Part shown: positions 1 through 9,457 of the stretch, in pieces
Numbering within the stretch: position 1 is the first letter of the stretch
How the letters are laid out: each line of letters starts with the position of its first letter
Origin: Bog-793 sp963785415
Lineage (GTDB): Bacteria; Actinomycetota; Acidimicrobiia; Acidimicrobiales; Bog-793
Assembly (NCBI GenBank): GCA_963785415.1
Contig: CAWAVB010000001.1
Span: 186,001 to 250,000 of the forward strand
DNA: 64,000 nucleotides
Direction: 5' to 3'
Program-made: the position numbers and the translations under genes
Notes under the pieces: model-generated
Databases searched by the model: none
Seen by the model: the letters and a program-made list of their open reading frames with translations, nothing else
What the model was told of the DNA's origin: nothing

Positions 1-387
1 CAAAGTGGCGCCGAACCCGCTCGACATGGGGTAGAGCTGCTTGGCCAACTGCTGGGCGATGGTGCTCCCACCCGGGTCGCCGCTCGTGTGCAGGGTTGCC
101 AGCGCTGCACGTGCCTCGCCGTCGAAAACGTTCAGGAAGACGTTGGAGTAGAAGTGTTCGTCCTCGACCGCGACCACCGCCGCCCCGAGTTTGGCCGGGA
201 CAGGCAAGGGCCCGATTACCCCATGGTGGGCACGCACGAGGGCGGCTACGCGGGCCTCAGCGTTCCCCACGCCTGGCAGAGCGAGCTCGTATCCGAGCCC
301 AGCGAGCACTACGGCTGCGACCAAGACGACCACCGTGAGGACGAGCCGCAGCAGGCGCGCCTTTGCCGTCCGCCGTGAACGGCTCAT
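1..387 (-). CDS. Glycosyltransferase 51 (penicillin-binding protein transglycosylase), N-terminal part
   Basis: Partial gene that runs off the left edge; only the first 129 codons are present. A basic N-terminus is followed by one membrane segment (about residues 14-33) and then the GT51 peptidoglycan glycosyltransferase domain. The catalytic-Glu motif EDEHFY (Glu about 75) and the second signature GGSTIAQQLAK (about 106-116) are both visible. The family polymerises lipid II into glycan strands outside the membrane. Whether a transpeptidase domain follows cannot be seen. The ATG at 387 lies 8 bases after the amidase stop, so the two genes are probably co-transcribed. No clear ribosome binding site is seen, which suggests translational coupling. 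Confidence 0.85.
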   Translation of the reverse strand, partial: MSRSRRTAKARLLRLVLTVVVLVAAVVLAGLGYELALPGVGNAEARVAALVRAHHGVIGPLPVPAKLGAAVVAVEDEHFYSNVFLNVFDGEARAALATLHTSGDPGGSTIAQQLAKQLYPMSSGFGATL

Positions 388-395
388 TCAAGGTG

Positions 396-1373
396 TCACG
401 GCGAGGCAGGGTTGGCAGCACCCGGAGCGAGATACTGCTCGATGGCGTGTGAGATCCCACTGGCCATGGCCTGTTGACCGATGGCGCTGACACTGATCGA
501 CGCCTCGAAGGGGTCGGTAACAAAGAGTGGCTCGATGAGGGCCCCGGGCATGTCGCTCGGGGTTGAGAACCATCCAGGCGCGGCCGGTCCCAACAAGAGG
601 AGATGCCCGTAGTCCTGAGCAGCATCATCGAGTGCCGGTGCACCCAAGCCGACATCTGGCATCACGCCGTCGTTCGGCACCCCCCAACCGTGGGAGTTGA
701 GAGCGGAAAGGACATCGCTTTGGAGCAGGCGGGCCAGGCGGAGGTTTTCGCGCCAGAACGTGCGTGCACGGTCATAAGCAGAGATGCAGCCAGCATTTTG
801 CGGAGTGCCGCCCGCGTTGAAGTAAATCCCGACCAGGACCACAGCATGAGCCAGGTTGGCGCACCGGTCTCTCACCGCCACGTCGTCGTGCACGCCTTGC
901 GGAGTGAGGACCCCGCCGGAGAAGTCTTGGGACCCAAGGCGGCCGACGAGCGAGTCGGCGGTCCGCGACACGACCACCGTGTATCCATCGGATCGCAAGA
1001 GCGCCAGCGTGTCCAGCTCGACGCGCAGAGCGAGATCGTCCTCGTAGACGGTTCGGCCAGCCTCCGTCTTCCCCGTCGCGCCTGGGTCGACACCGCCGTG
1101 GCCGGCATCGAGGAAGACCGTCTGGTGGCGGTTACCGCTGGTGGGAGCGAACAGCCTGCACGACCCGGCCTGGAACAGAGCTCGGTCGACCGGCACGCCG
1201 GCGGCGGGCCCCCCTGGGGGGTTGGTGGTGCCAGGCCCGCCTCGAGCGGCCTCCGGCGCATGCTCCCTGGTTAGAGCAGGTATGGCGAAAGCCAACGCGG
1301 CCGCCAACAAGCAGACCGCTGCCGCAACAAAGACCAGCCGAGAGACCACGCCCGGTCTCAGCCGATGATCCAT
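396..1373 (-). CDS. N-acetylmuramoyl-L-alanine amidase (Amidase_3-like), membrane anchored
   Basis: 325 residues. An N-terminal membrane segment (about 10-30) precedes an Amidase_3 fold with the first zinc His in FLDAGHGGVDPG and the C-terminal Glu region ALIEPLF. The family cleaves the amide bond between MurNAc and the stem peptide. The usual second zinc-ligand motif (SIHANA type) reads GIYFNAGG here, so the second His is Tyr and activity is uncertain. The ATG at 1373 was chosen because AGGAG lies 6 bases upstream; longer in-frame starts lack a site and would bury the membrane anchor. It sits head-to-tail with the GT51 gene, pointing to a small cell-wall operon. Confidence 0.8.
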   Translation of the reverse strand: MDHRLRPGVVSRLVFVAAAVCLLAAALAFAIPALTREHAPEAARGGPGTTNPPGGPAAGVPVDRALFQAGSCRLFAPTSGNRHQTVFLDAGHGGVDPGATGKTEAGRTVYEDDLALRVELDTLALLRSDGYTVVVSRTADSLVGRLGSQDFSGGVLTPQGVHDDVAVRDRCANLAHAVVLVGIYFNAGGTPQNAGCISAYDRARTFWRENLRLARLLQSDVLSALNSHGWGVPNDGVMPDVGLGAPALDDAAQDYGHLLLLGPAAPGWFSTPSDMPGALIEPLFVTDPFEASISVSAIGQQAMASGISHAIEQYLAPGAANPASP

Positions 1374-1630
1374 GACCTGCTCCTGGGGTCGCCCGGGACG
1401 AGCCCTGCCCAACTTCTGAGTGCAACGAGCAACTGCACCACAACGATGATGGTACCGGCGACTCTCGGTGCTGGTATGTCGCCGTTTCTGCCTCGGCACA
1501 TTGCCGCGTTGACGCGTTGACAGTTCTCAGGGATCAGCCATCGGTGACTGGGCCCCAGAAAAGCACGTTGCGCCGTGAAGACGACGACGCGCCAACCAAC
1601 AGTCTCGCTAGCGTTCTGCCGTGAGGCATC

Positions 1631-3370
1631 GTGGGCGATGACCGTATGAATGACGGCTCTGACAGCAACGAATCTGTTGTCGCGAACGGTGAAGGCTTGC
1701 GAGAGGGGGAGTCAGGCCGCTACCGCGCCTGGCGAGCGCGACATCGCAGAAAGCTCGCGCGCCGTTCCCGCGCCCGCGTCTGGGGGACGCGCAGCGCGAT
1801 CGCCATCGTCCTTCTCATCGTCGTGATCGTTGCCGCCACCGCGGGTTACACGATCTATCGCCTCGGACAGATCCATCACTTCAACGGATACGGGACAACC
1901 TTGGCCGTGAAGGGACCGACCGAGAACATCTTGCTCATCGGCTCGACGAGCCGTTGCGCCGCGAGCAGCATCGGCGTGTTCAAGTACGAGTGCGTGACCG
2001 AACACGTGAACGGCGTTAACTCCGACGTCGTGCTGATCGCTCACCTCAACGCCACCAACCACTCCGTCTCGCTGCTTTCGATCCCCCGGGACAGCTTCGT
2101 CCCCGGCGCTCGCTCGGGGAACAGCCTCTGCGGCGGCACCTGGAGCTACACACCGGGGCTGTGCGCCAACAAGATCGACTCCGCCCTCATCGAGGGACCC
2201 GACCAGCTCGCACAGGCGATCGAGCAGGACTTCGGGATCCCGATCAACCACATCGTCGATCTCAACTTCGCCACCTTCGAAGACGTCGTCAACGCCCTCG
2301 GCGGGTTGTGGATGTACTTCCCCGACAAGCTCATCGACGCTTCGGCGGGCCTGTACATCAACCGCACCGGCTGCATCCACCTGAACGGCACCGAAGCGCT
2401 CGCCTACGTGCGGGCGCGCCACCTCTACTACTTCACCGCCAGACAGACCCCGAACCCCGCCGCCATCAAGGCGGCGAACACGCCGCAGGGGCCGTGGTAC
2501 ACGCCGGACTCGGGGGGCAGCTACGACGGCACCGGCGACCTCGGACGGATTCTGCGGGTGCACCTGTTCCTGAAAACTCTCGCCCAACAGGTGCAGGCAC
2601 GCGGTCTCGGCAACCCAGCCACGGACAATGCCTTGGTCAGCGCCATCGCCCCGAATCTCACAACCGACGACGGCCTTTCCGGACTCACCCTGGTCAAGCT
2701 GGCCTTCGACTACCGCCAGGCCAAGATCGGCACCGCTCCTGAGCTCACGTTGCCGACGATCAATGACGCCGCCACCTACTACTACGAGGGCGCTCCCTAC
2801 GGCGACGTGATCTTCCCGAGCGAGCCGCAGGACCAGCAGGCGATCGATCAGTTCCTCGGGACGACACCTTCGGGCTGGAAGCTCGCGCCATCCTCGATCA
2901 GCGTCTCGGTGATCGACGGGACGAACTCGGCCACGAACACTGCATCTGTTGCCGCGCAGCTCGGCAAGCTCGGCTACCGCATGGTGCCGACGAGGGTCAG
3001 CCGCTACGTCGGTCCCGTCGCCGAGACGATCGTCCTCTACGACGGCCGAACCCATCTCGAACAGGCGGAAAGGGTGATGTCCTCGCTCTCCGGGGCCGTG
3101 GTCCTCGGACAGGGGACGCCGGCTGGCGGCGCCGACGTGAGTGTCGTCACCGGCTCGATCCTCTCGGTCGATCAACCGACGACGCGTGCGACGGCCGCGT
3201 CCAGTTCCCGAATGGCCACCGCCAACTCGGGCGTGAGCTCGGCCACCGCGGCCGCGAGTTCGAATGCGGCGCCGCCGCCGACCAGCAACCCGAATATCGG
3301 GGGGCCGACCTCGGCGAACCCCACCATCCCGCCGTGGGACGCTCGCTCGTGCCCCAAGGTCCCCGGATAA
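1631..3370 (+). CDS. LytR-CpsA-Psr (LCP) family protein with LytR_C domain
   Basis: 579 residues. A basic cytoplasmic N-terminus and one membrane segment (about 52-76) are followed by the LCP domain (about 100-265; conserved Arg/Asp in SIPRDSF, VRARH near the end). A LytR_C domain follows at about 420-515, then a low-complexity Ser/Ala/Pro tail. LCP enzymes transfer undecaprenyl-linked glycopolymers to peptidoglycan on the outer face of the membrane. The GTG start has GAGG four bases upstream; an ATG five codons later (1646) is the alternative. It is divergent from the amidase/GT51 pair across 257 bases, consistent with a cell-envelope cluster. Confidence 0.9.
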   Translation: MGDDRMNDGSDSNESVVANGEGLREGESGRYRAWRARHRRKLARRSRARVWGTRSAIAIVLLIVVIVAATAGYTIYRLGQIHHFNGYGTTLAVKGPTENILLIGSTSRCAASSIGVFKYECVTEHVNGVNSDVVLIAHLNATNHSVSLLSIPRDSFVPGARSGNSLCGGTWSYTPGLCANKIDSALIEGPDQLAQAIEQDFGIPINHIVDLNFATFEDVVNALGGLWMYFPDKLIDASAGLYINRTGCIHLNGTEALAYVRARHLYYFTARQTPNPAAIKAANTPQGPWYTPDSGGSYDGTGDLGRILRVHLFLKTLAQQVQARGLGNPATDNALVSAIAPNLTTDDGLSGLTLVKLAFDYRQAKIGTAPELTLPTINDAATYYYEGAPYGDVIFPSEPQDQQAIDQFLGTTPSGWKLAPSSISVSVIDGTNSATNTASVAAQLGKLGYRMVPTRVSRYVGPVAETIVLYDGRTHLEQAERVMSSLSGAVVLGQGTPAGGADVSVVTGSILSVDQPTTRATAASSSRMATANSGVSSATAAASSNAAPPPTSNPNIGGPTSANPTIPPWDARSCPKVPG

Positions 3371-4054
3371 GCGAAGGCGGCGCAAGGGAACCGCGGTCCT
3401 AAATTCTGGTCGGACAACCTTCGCGTGTAGGCATTTGTTTAGCCAAGCGCTCAGATCCAACTGGGCGCAGACAGACGTCAACGCACACAAGCACCTAGTC
3501 AGAGTCGCTCCCTGGACTCAGATGGACACCCAGATACCTGTTCGAATTCTCTGGAGGGTCAAGAGGTCCCAGGTTCAGATCCCGGCAGCCCGACAAGTGA
3601 GCGCCCGGGCCAACGGACGCAGCTGATTCGGCGCGGCCTTGGGTGTCAGACGTGATCGAAAGCGACGGGATCGCGAAGAAATCAGTCGCAAGTCGATTTC
3701 GAGTGGCGCGTGTCGATGCCGCTGCTGTCTTCGCCGCTGCGGCCCGGTGGGCCACGGCTGGGCGGTGGTTGCAGAAGCCGAATGACCTCTGACGTAGAGA
3801 CATCAGGTAGTTCGCCGGCCTGAGCCTCGACGGCCTGACCGAGAACAACTACTCGGAGACCCCGGACGGTGCTGAGTCCGCGCAGCGAGCCAGTTGCCAG
3901 GGGGTCATCACTTCGTCAACGGTTTGCCAGGGAACTGCCGCTGCGGAAGAGGCCCTCTTTGGTGCCGTCGGTTCTCCCTCGGCGACATGACCCTGCTCCG
4001 ACCACCCATATAGTGACAGTCAGTTTCACGCTCTCGGACGTGGAGGGACGCCAG
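3371..4054. other. Long intergenic stretch with a tRNA-like remnant
   Basis: 684 bases between the LCP gene and the start chosen for the first G1 peptidase. I see no convincing gene. The only recognisable piece is a tRNA 3'-half-like sequence near 3551-3594. Around 3652-3795 a short plus-strand reading frame ending in LQKPND looks faintly like the end of a small DNA-binding protein, but this is too weak to call. A promoter for the peptidase presumably lies near its start. Confidence 0.5.
3551..3594 (+). other. tRNA 3'-half-like remnant
   Basis: The stretch contains a T-arm-like segment (GGTTCAGATCC) followed by CAGCCCGAC, which resembles the 3' end of an actinobacterial tRNA, perhaps tRNA-Pro. 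The T stem has one mismatch and the loop is TTCAGAT rather than TTCRANT. No matching 5' acceptor strand is found about 75-90 bases upstream. It is therefore a fragment, the kind left when an element integrates at a tRNA 3' end. No integrase is present nearby. Confidence 0.35.
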
Positions 4055-5509
4055 ATGTCGAAACTCGTTGGAGCTGTCTTAACTGCTGTGCTGTCGAGCA
4101 CTTTTGCGGTGGGAGCGCTCGCACTCTCGCCTGTCGCGCAAGCTACGACACACCTCGCTAAGGGGCATTCCCCTACCCAAGGAGTTTCGGGCCTCATCGA
4201 TACTGACCGCGTCGTCGGTATCCCTCAGCAAGCCACAGTTCCGTCGTGGGCTCGCCCCGGAGGTTTGTCGGGCCGTGGCGATCCAGTCGCCCCGACGATC
4301 ACGACCGAACCACAAAGCGAGACGGTCGCGGCGGGCTCGACGGCCAGTTTCTTTGCCGCGGCCTCTGGCACTCCGACGCCGACTGTCCAATGGGAGCAGT
4401 CGACCAACGGTGGGACCCGTTGGTCGACGATCCGCGGAGCGACCTCGACGACCTACAGCTTCACTGCGTCCGCCGCAGAGAACGGCGACGAGTTTGAGGC
4501 TGTCTTCCGCAACTTCGCCGATTCGGCGACGAGCACAGCTGCGACACTGACCGTCGGTGCCGCCGCACCAGCTGCCCCGAAGATCACCTCCGAGCCCACC
4601 TCGGAAAGTGTGACGGCGGGCTCGACGGCCAGCTTCTCTGCCGCGGCGACCGGCACGCCGACACCCACGGTGCAGTGGTGGGAGTCGACGAACAGCGGCA
4701 GTAGCTTCTCGCCGCTGAGCGCGACGTCGACGGCATACTCGTTCACCGCGACTTCATCGGAGAACGGTGACGAGTTCTACGCGGTCTTTACCAACGGCAC
4801 TGGTTCCGCGACCACGAACACCGTGACCCTCACCGTGACCGCCGCTCTCGTTAAGTCCTCTAACTGGTCCGGCTACGCGGACCTCGATGCGACCTTCGAC
4901 GCCGTCGGCGCGTCCTGGACCGTGCCGACCCTCAATTGCTCAGGGAGGACAAGCTCCTACTCCGCGCAGTGGATCGGCATCGATGGGTACTCAAGTAACA
5001 CCGTTGAGCAGGATGGCACCGAGGCGGACTGCCTCAACGGGTCGCCGTCTTACGACGCTTGGTACGAGATGTACGGCGACTCCGCGGTCGACAACGGCTA
5101 CGAGGTCGAGCTCAACCCGGCTTCCGGGTACTACCCGGTGTCTCCTGGCGACACCATCACCGCATCGGTGAGCGTGAGTGGTTCGAGCTGGACGCTGTCG
5201 GTCGCCGACTCGACGCAGCACTGGAACTACTCGACGCCGATCTCGTTCTCGGGCGCGTCGAAGTCCTCGGCGGAATGGATCGTCGAGCGGCCGGAGGTCT
5301 GCAGCCGTAGCTGCTCGCTCACTTCGCTTGCCGACTACGGCAGCGTGACCTTCTCGAATGCCACAGCGAGCGTCGGCTCCTCCTCGGAGCCCATCAGCTC
5401 ATACGCCAATACGGGAATTGAGATGGAGAACGGCACGACTCCACTTGCCACTCCCGGGGCGCTCAACGCGACGGGCAACGGATTTACCGACGTCTGGCAG
5501 GCTTCCTGA
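4055..5509 (+). CDS. Secreted G1 (eqolisin) acid endopeptidase with two Ig-like repeats
   Basis: 484 residues. A signal peptide (about 1-30, ending near VAQA) is followed by two Ig-like repeats of about 90 residues, each with a PTPTVQW-type motif. The C-terminal domain is a peptidase of family G1 (formerly A4), opening with NWSGY and WTVPTL. The catalytic pair of that family is visible: Gln319 in TVEQDG and Glu407 in SAEWIVE. These enzymes cleave proteins at acid pH outside the cell. ATG 4055 was chosen because GGAGG lies upstream and the signal peptide starts there; a longer in-frame start at 3869 adds 62 residues without secretion character. Confidence 0.85.
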   Translation: MSKLVGAVLTAVLSSTFAVGALALSPVAQATTHLAKGHSPTQGVSGLIDTDRVVGIPQQATVPSWARPGGLSGRGDPVAPTITTEPQSETVAAGSTASFFAAASGTPTPTVQWEQSTNGGTRWSTIRGATSTTYSFTASAAENGDEFEAVFRNFADSATSTAATLTVGAAAPAAPKITSEPTSESVTAGSTASFSAAATGTPTPTVQWWESTNSGSSFSPLSATSTAYSFTATSSENGDEFYAVFTNGTGSATTNTVTLTVTAALVKSSNWSGYADLDATFDAVGASWTVPTLNCSGRTSSYSAQWIGIDGYSSNTVEQDGTEADCLNGSPSYDAWYEMYGDSAVDNGYEVELNPASGYYPVSPGDTITASVSVSGSSWTLSVADSTQHWNYSTPISFSGASKSSAEWIVERPEVCSRSCSLTSLADYGSVTFSNATASVGSSSEPISSYANTGIEMENGTTPLATPGALNATGNGFTDVWQAS

Positions 5510-5559
5510 GGGTCTTGAGAAGCCCCATGGATCTTCGGTCCAGCGCGCCAACCAAGTCA

Positions 5560-5587
5560 GACGTGGCCGGAATCTTCCGGCCACGTC
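5560..5587 (+). terminator. Strong hairpin downstream of the G1 peptidase
   Basis: A perfect 13-bp inverted repeat (arms 5560-5572 and 5575-5587, GACGTGGCCGGAA and its complement) with a 2-base centre lies 50 bases after the peptidase stop. No T-run follows, so it may be a non-canonical terminator or an mRNA-stabilising stem. Confidence 0.55.
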
Positions 5588-5783
5588 GACGGTGTCCGCG
5601 AACGAGCTGACGAGGAACTACCGTCGAGATTTGGCCATCCTGACCGGCGTGCCCGCATTAGAGGCTTGCACGCGTCAGCTGACGTACGGGCCAGGCTTCG
5701 CGGCTGGAATCGTTCGTGATCGCGGCACTTCATCGATGGTGCGACCCGAGTCATACGCTTGTGGATGCTTTCTAGGAAGAAGG

Positions 5784-6197
5784 TCAGATTCGTTTCTTGC
5801 TCGGCTTGTCGGATTTCGTCGGAGTCTTGTCCTTCGCCTTGAGAGTGTTTAGGGCAATTGCAGCCCGAATCAATGTTCTCAGTGCAGGTCCGTCAACCTG
5901 GTCGCCCTCATAAATATCAATGGCGCGCCATCTGTTGCCTCCAAGACCGTTGTTGAAGACGTTGCTTGGATCCGGAAGGTTCGCACCCTGGGCAAATGTC
6001 ACTTTGACTTTGTTCTTGTGAGCATTGGCAATCGCGACTATTCCGTTGTGAGACCAGGTCGGAGTGCCTATCCATTTCCACTCCTCGAGCATTTCCGGAT
6101 CGGTATCACGGATAATTGCACGAAGATGGGAAAGGGTACTGCCGCGCCAATCAGTGAGCCCTGCAATGTAGTTGTCGATGAGTTCCGACGGGTTCAT
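5784..6197 (-). CDS. DUF1801 domain protein
   Basis: 137 residues, full length for a DUF1801 (YdhG-like) protein. Conserved features are the DWRGSTLSHLRAIIRD start, the EEWKWIGTPTW core, and the lysine-rich VKVTFAQGANLPDP segment. The biochemical role of the family is unknown; related folds bind small ligands or iron. The tail is very basic (KSDKPSKKRI). Base composition is visibly less GC-rich than its neighbours, with A/T-ending codons common, which suggests acquisition by transfer. The ATG at 6197 has no strong ribosome binding site. Confidence 0.75.
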   Translation of the reverse strand: MNPSELIDNYIAGLTDWRGSTLSHLRAIIRDTDPEMLEEWKWIGTPTWSHNGIVAIANAHKNKVKVTFAQGANLPDPSNVFNNGLGGNRWRAIDIYEGDQVDGPALRTLIRAAIALNTLKAKDKTPTKSDKPSKKRI

Positions 6198-6275
6198 TGA
6201 TACTGTCCCGGTGGGTTCTGAGTGGGCCTGGGCGAGGATCTTCTGAGCTCAACCTGCGTCATGGCGTGCGCCGCG

Positions 6276-6941
6276 TCAGGCCGTCGTTCCGCGGATCACC
6301 GCCATCTCTGCGCGGAAGGCGTCGGAGCCGCCGCCGAACCACATCTCGGAAACCGGCGGAGGCAGCTCGGCGCTCATCGCCGCGAGCAGGTCGGCGGGCA
6401 TCGCCTCGATCGCAAGCCCAAATGGCAGCCACACTCGCGTGCCGGGATACTGCGAGAGCGCGTGTGCCGGGAGCGCCCCCCACTCAGCGGGCGACACGAC
6501 CCGTGCGGCGATCGGCAGCACTTCGTCCTCTTCTTGGCTGAGGTGAACGTCGAGTGTCTCGAGGAGCGACTCGCAGGCTTCGGCGAGGGCTCGGCCGTCG
6601 GCAGCGGACCCCGTTTCCCCGAAGCGCTTCGCGGCGTGCTGGGCTGCTTCGAGGCTCGACGTCACGGCGACGTGTTGGGCGTCCATCCGGGAGAAGAGCT
6701 CCTGGTGTTCAGCAGCCCGCTCACAAAGGAGTGGGTACAGGAGCTCGTCCTCGCTGCCGTGGTGAACGTGCAAGAGCCAGAGAAGCTCGCCGAGGTAGTC
6801 CGCAAGGCGTGAAGCACGTTCCGTGTCTCCATCGCGCGCCGCCGCGAGCTGCCCTGGTGCGTCGCGGAGCCCGCGCCTGAACGCTTCGTGCACGGAGTAC
6901 ATGTCGCGGACGTCGGTCAGATTCGCGTTCTCAGTAGTCAT
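6276..6941 (-). CDS. Hemerythrin HHE-domain protein
   Basis: 221 residues. The first 150 form a four-helix hemerythrin-like domain whose ligand pattern is visible: His in YSVHEAF, HHGSEDE, DAQHVAV and VHLSQEEDE. Such domains bind a di-iron centre and sense or carry O2, NO or iron; the exact role here is not known. The C-terminal 60 residues are unassigned. ATG 6941 was chosen for the GGAGGGGG site just upstream; the 43-codon in-frame extension has no such site. It is monocistronic, and no partner is evident. Confidence 0.8.
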   Translation of the reverse strand: MTTENANLTDVRDMYSVHEAFRRGLRDAPGQLAAARDGDTERASRLADYLGELLWLLHVHHGSEDELLYPLLCERAAEHQELFSRMDAQHVAVTSSLEAAQHAAKRFGETGSAADGRALAEACESLLETLDVHLSQEEDEVLPIAARVVSPAEWGALPAHALSQYPGTRVWLPFGLAIEAMPADLLAAMSAELPPPVSEMWFGGGSDAFRAEMAVIRGTTA

Positions 6942-7285
6942 CGGGTCCCCCTCCCGCGAGCACCGAATTTCCGTGGTGACGATAACGGCGTCACTCAGGA
7001 TCCATGCCGTTGGTGGTCCGGGGCGGGATGGAACCGTTGTTCCAATTGAGTTACGAGTCGCATCGCCCATCGGCGGGGTCGACTTGTGACGGGATGCCCC
7101 GTGCCTGGAGCTCGGATCCGCCCGTTTGGATTCCGGGGTGCAGCGTCATATGCCGTGATCGAACAGATGACGACTCGAGAGGAGAGCGAGCGGAAGAGGG
7201 CTCACGCCGTGTTCCAGGCGATCGCCGATCCGAGCGCGTCATTTGAGGCGGGAGATTCTCGCCGAAAGCACACCTTCCGGGCGGC
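6942..7285. other. Divergent intergenic region
   Basis: 344 bases between the divergent hemerythrin and membrane-protein genes. It should hold both promoters, but I see no clear -35/-10 pair, repeat or small gene. Confidence 0.4.
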
Positions 7286-9163
7286 GTGCGTGCTCGAATG
7301 GCGCTCGTGGACGCAGCGCCATCGCGGGAAGAAGGCCGTCTTCTCGGGCACTCGATCATCCCGACGCTCCGATCACTGACCACGCGTCAGCGCGTCGTTG
7401 TGACGCTGTTCTACTGCGTCGTGTTTCCCTACTACTGGTGGACCGCCGTCTCCAGCGGCCCCTCGGGGATACCCGACTACTACAACCAGCTCACCGACAG
7501 CTTCCTCGCCGGCCACCTCGACATGCTCTACCAACCGCCGAAGGGGCTCCTCAGGCTGGCGAATCCGTACCTGTCGAGCGAGAACGGCGCCTATCAGCAC
7601 CAGTACCACGACCTCATCCTCTGGCACGGCCACTTCTACATCGGGTGGGGGGTCACGCCGGTTGTCACGCTGTTCCTGCCGTGGCGCGCCCTCGGCGTCG
7701 GGGACATGCCGGTCAGCCTGGCGGCGGTGATCTTCGCCTGCGTCGGGTTGTTCTTCGCCGTGCTCCTCTTCCTCACCCTGCTCGACCGTTTCCTGCCTGG
7801 GACGTCCCTTTGGACGGTTGCCGTCGCGCTGGCGGCGCTCGCGTTGTGCAGCGTGGTGCCGTTCATGCTCCGCCGTCCAGCGGTCTACGAGGTCGAGATC
7901 ATCTCGGGTTACGCGTTTCTGATGCTTGCCCTCTACCTCCTGGCGAGCGGTTGCTTGCGATCGCGCCTCGTCGCCTGGCGACTCGGGCTCGGCAGCCTGT
8001 GCCTGGGTCTCGCCTTCGGGGCGAGGGCGGTGCTCATCCCGGTGACGCTGCTCGCCGCTGCCCTCGTCTTCGTCGTCGTCCTGCACGACACGGCGAACCG
8101 GCGCACAAAACAGGTGCTCAGTTACGGGTCGCTTATCTTCGTGCCGTTGGGAGTCGTGTTACTCCTCGCACTCGCCTACAACTACGCCCGCTTCGGATCG
8201 CCTTTCCAGTACGGCAACGAGTACAGCCTCGGTGGCGTCTACACGCGCAACCTCCATCTTTTCTCGCTGCGCTACCTGAGACCGGGCCTCACTTACATGG
8301 TGTTCAAGCCGATCTACTTCACCCTCAGCTTCCCGTATGTCGGACTGACGAACTTCCCTCTTCCGGCAAGCCTGCCGGCGGGCTACTCCATCGAGGCCAT
8401 CGGAGGTTTCCTCGACACGACACCTTTCGTCGTCCTGCTCGGCGGGATCGCCTTCGTCGGTCTGCGGGATCGGATGAGCCGCGAGTTCCGTGCCGTCCTG
8501 CTCGCGCTCACGGCCCTCGGGGTGCTCGGCCTGCTGACCGTGGCGTTCGCCATTTGGGACGTCACCCAGGAGTACGAGGCGGACTACCTGTCGCTCCTCC
8601 TCATTCCGGCACTCCTCGTGTGGAGCGCGCTCCGCGGTGGGCGGGGTTGGGGCAGGAGGGTCATGAAGGCGTTCGGGGCCGTGTTGATCGTCTACAGCTG
8701 CGCCATCGGGTTCGCCTTGTCGTTCTCGGGCTACTACGACTCGCTTCTCGTCAACAACCCGGGGACCTTCTGGACGCTGGAGCGGTACACGAGCTTCCTC
8801 CCGACGACGGTCACGAAGCTCCTCGGTCACCCCGACCTCGTGCGCGTCTACTACGTCGGGGGAGGGGGGACGTACCAGCCGACCCTCCGCGAGACCGGTG
8901 TGTCCCGACTCCCGCTCCACGTCGATGTCGTCGCGCCGGACAGCTCCTGGCAGATGAAGCTCGTCCTGGAGGCGGGCTTGCCGAGCGAGCGCACCGTGCA
9001 CGTCACCGTGCGCAACGGGGACGTGATTCGTCATGTGACCGTCGGGGCACATCCTTCCGCGGTCCTCGTACCGCTCGCGGGAGGGGTGGACCGCATCCGG
9101 ATCACGGTGGCAGATCGGGAGCTGGCGCTGATCAAGGGTTCGAGTTTCGTCCGGGAGGGGTGA
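7286..9163 (+). CDS. Polytopic membrane protein, GT-C glycosyltransferase-like
   Basis: 625 residues with about eleven to twelve predicted membrane segments between about 35 and 490, then a soluble C-terminal beta-rich domain (about 500-625). The first extracytoplasmic loop is acidic and aromatic (IPDYYNQLTDSFLAGHL), as in GT-C enzymes that use polyprenyl-phosphate sugars, but I cannot assign a family. Such proteins glycosylate envelope polymers or proteins. The GTG start at 7286 is one option; ATG 7298 four codons later is equally possible, as neither has a good ribosome binding site. It is followed by an MFS gene in the same direction. Confidence 0.6.
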   Translation: MRARMALVDAAPSREEGRLLGHSIIPTLRSLTTRQRVVVTLFYCVVFPYYWWTAVSSGPSGIPDYYNQLTDSFLAGHLDMLYQPPKGLLRLANPYLSSENGAYQHQYHDLILWHGHFYIGWGVTPVVTLFLPWRALGVGDMPVSLAAVIFACVGLFFAVLLFLTLLDRFLPGTSLWTVAVALAALALCSVVPFMLRRPAVYEVEIISGYAFLMLALYLLASGCLRSRLVAWRLGLGSLCLGLAFGARAVLIPVTLLAAALVFVVVLHDTANRRTKQVLSYGSLIFVPLGVVLLLALAYNYARFGSPFQYGNEYSLGGVYTRNLHLFSLRYLRPGLTYMVFKPIYFTLSFPYVGLTNFPLPASLPAGYSIEAIGGFLDTTPFVVLLGGIAFVGLRDRMSREFRAVLLALTALGVLGLLTVAFAIWDVTQEYEADYLSLLLIPALLVWSALRGGRGWGRRVMKAFGAVLIVYSCAIGFALSFSGYYDSLLVNNPGTFWTLERYTSFLPTTVTKLLGHPDLVRVYYVGGGGTYQPTLRETGVSRLPLHVDVVAPDSSWQMKLVLEAGLPSERTVHVTVRNGDVIRHVTVGAHPSAVLVPLAGGVDRIRITVADRELALIKGSSFVREG

Positions 9164-9457
9164 CGATCATTCGTTGATCCCTCGATCCCGGCGCCCGTTG
9201 GCCCGGTCCGGGGACTATCCGCCTGACCAAACCGTGCCCGGCGCCCGAGTCGACCAGCGGGGACCGCGGCGCGGCGTGGGGCTGCGGCATTGGTGGGCGG
9301 CAAAGGCGGCGCAGCGGCAGATCGGGCGAGATCTGGGCGATTCATTGGGACGCTGGTTCCTTCCCGTACGATCGGGCCGACCGCGATGTATCGACCCCTT
9401 AATCGGAAAGGCGCCCGCCGCGCGACCGGAGACCTGGTCGCGCGCGGCAATGACGGC

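Noticed and set aside
1712..3490. Long open frame antisense to the LCP gene
   Set aside because: High GC content opens the antisense frame; its translation is low-complexity and charged with no domain, while the plus frame is a clear LCP protein.
3495..3848. Minus-strand protein containing CRDLNLGPLDPP
   Set aside because: This is a known artefact of translating tRNA-like sequence; the region is better read as a tRNA remnant.
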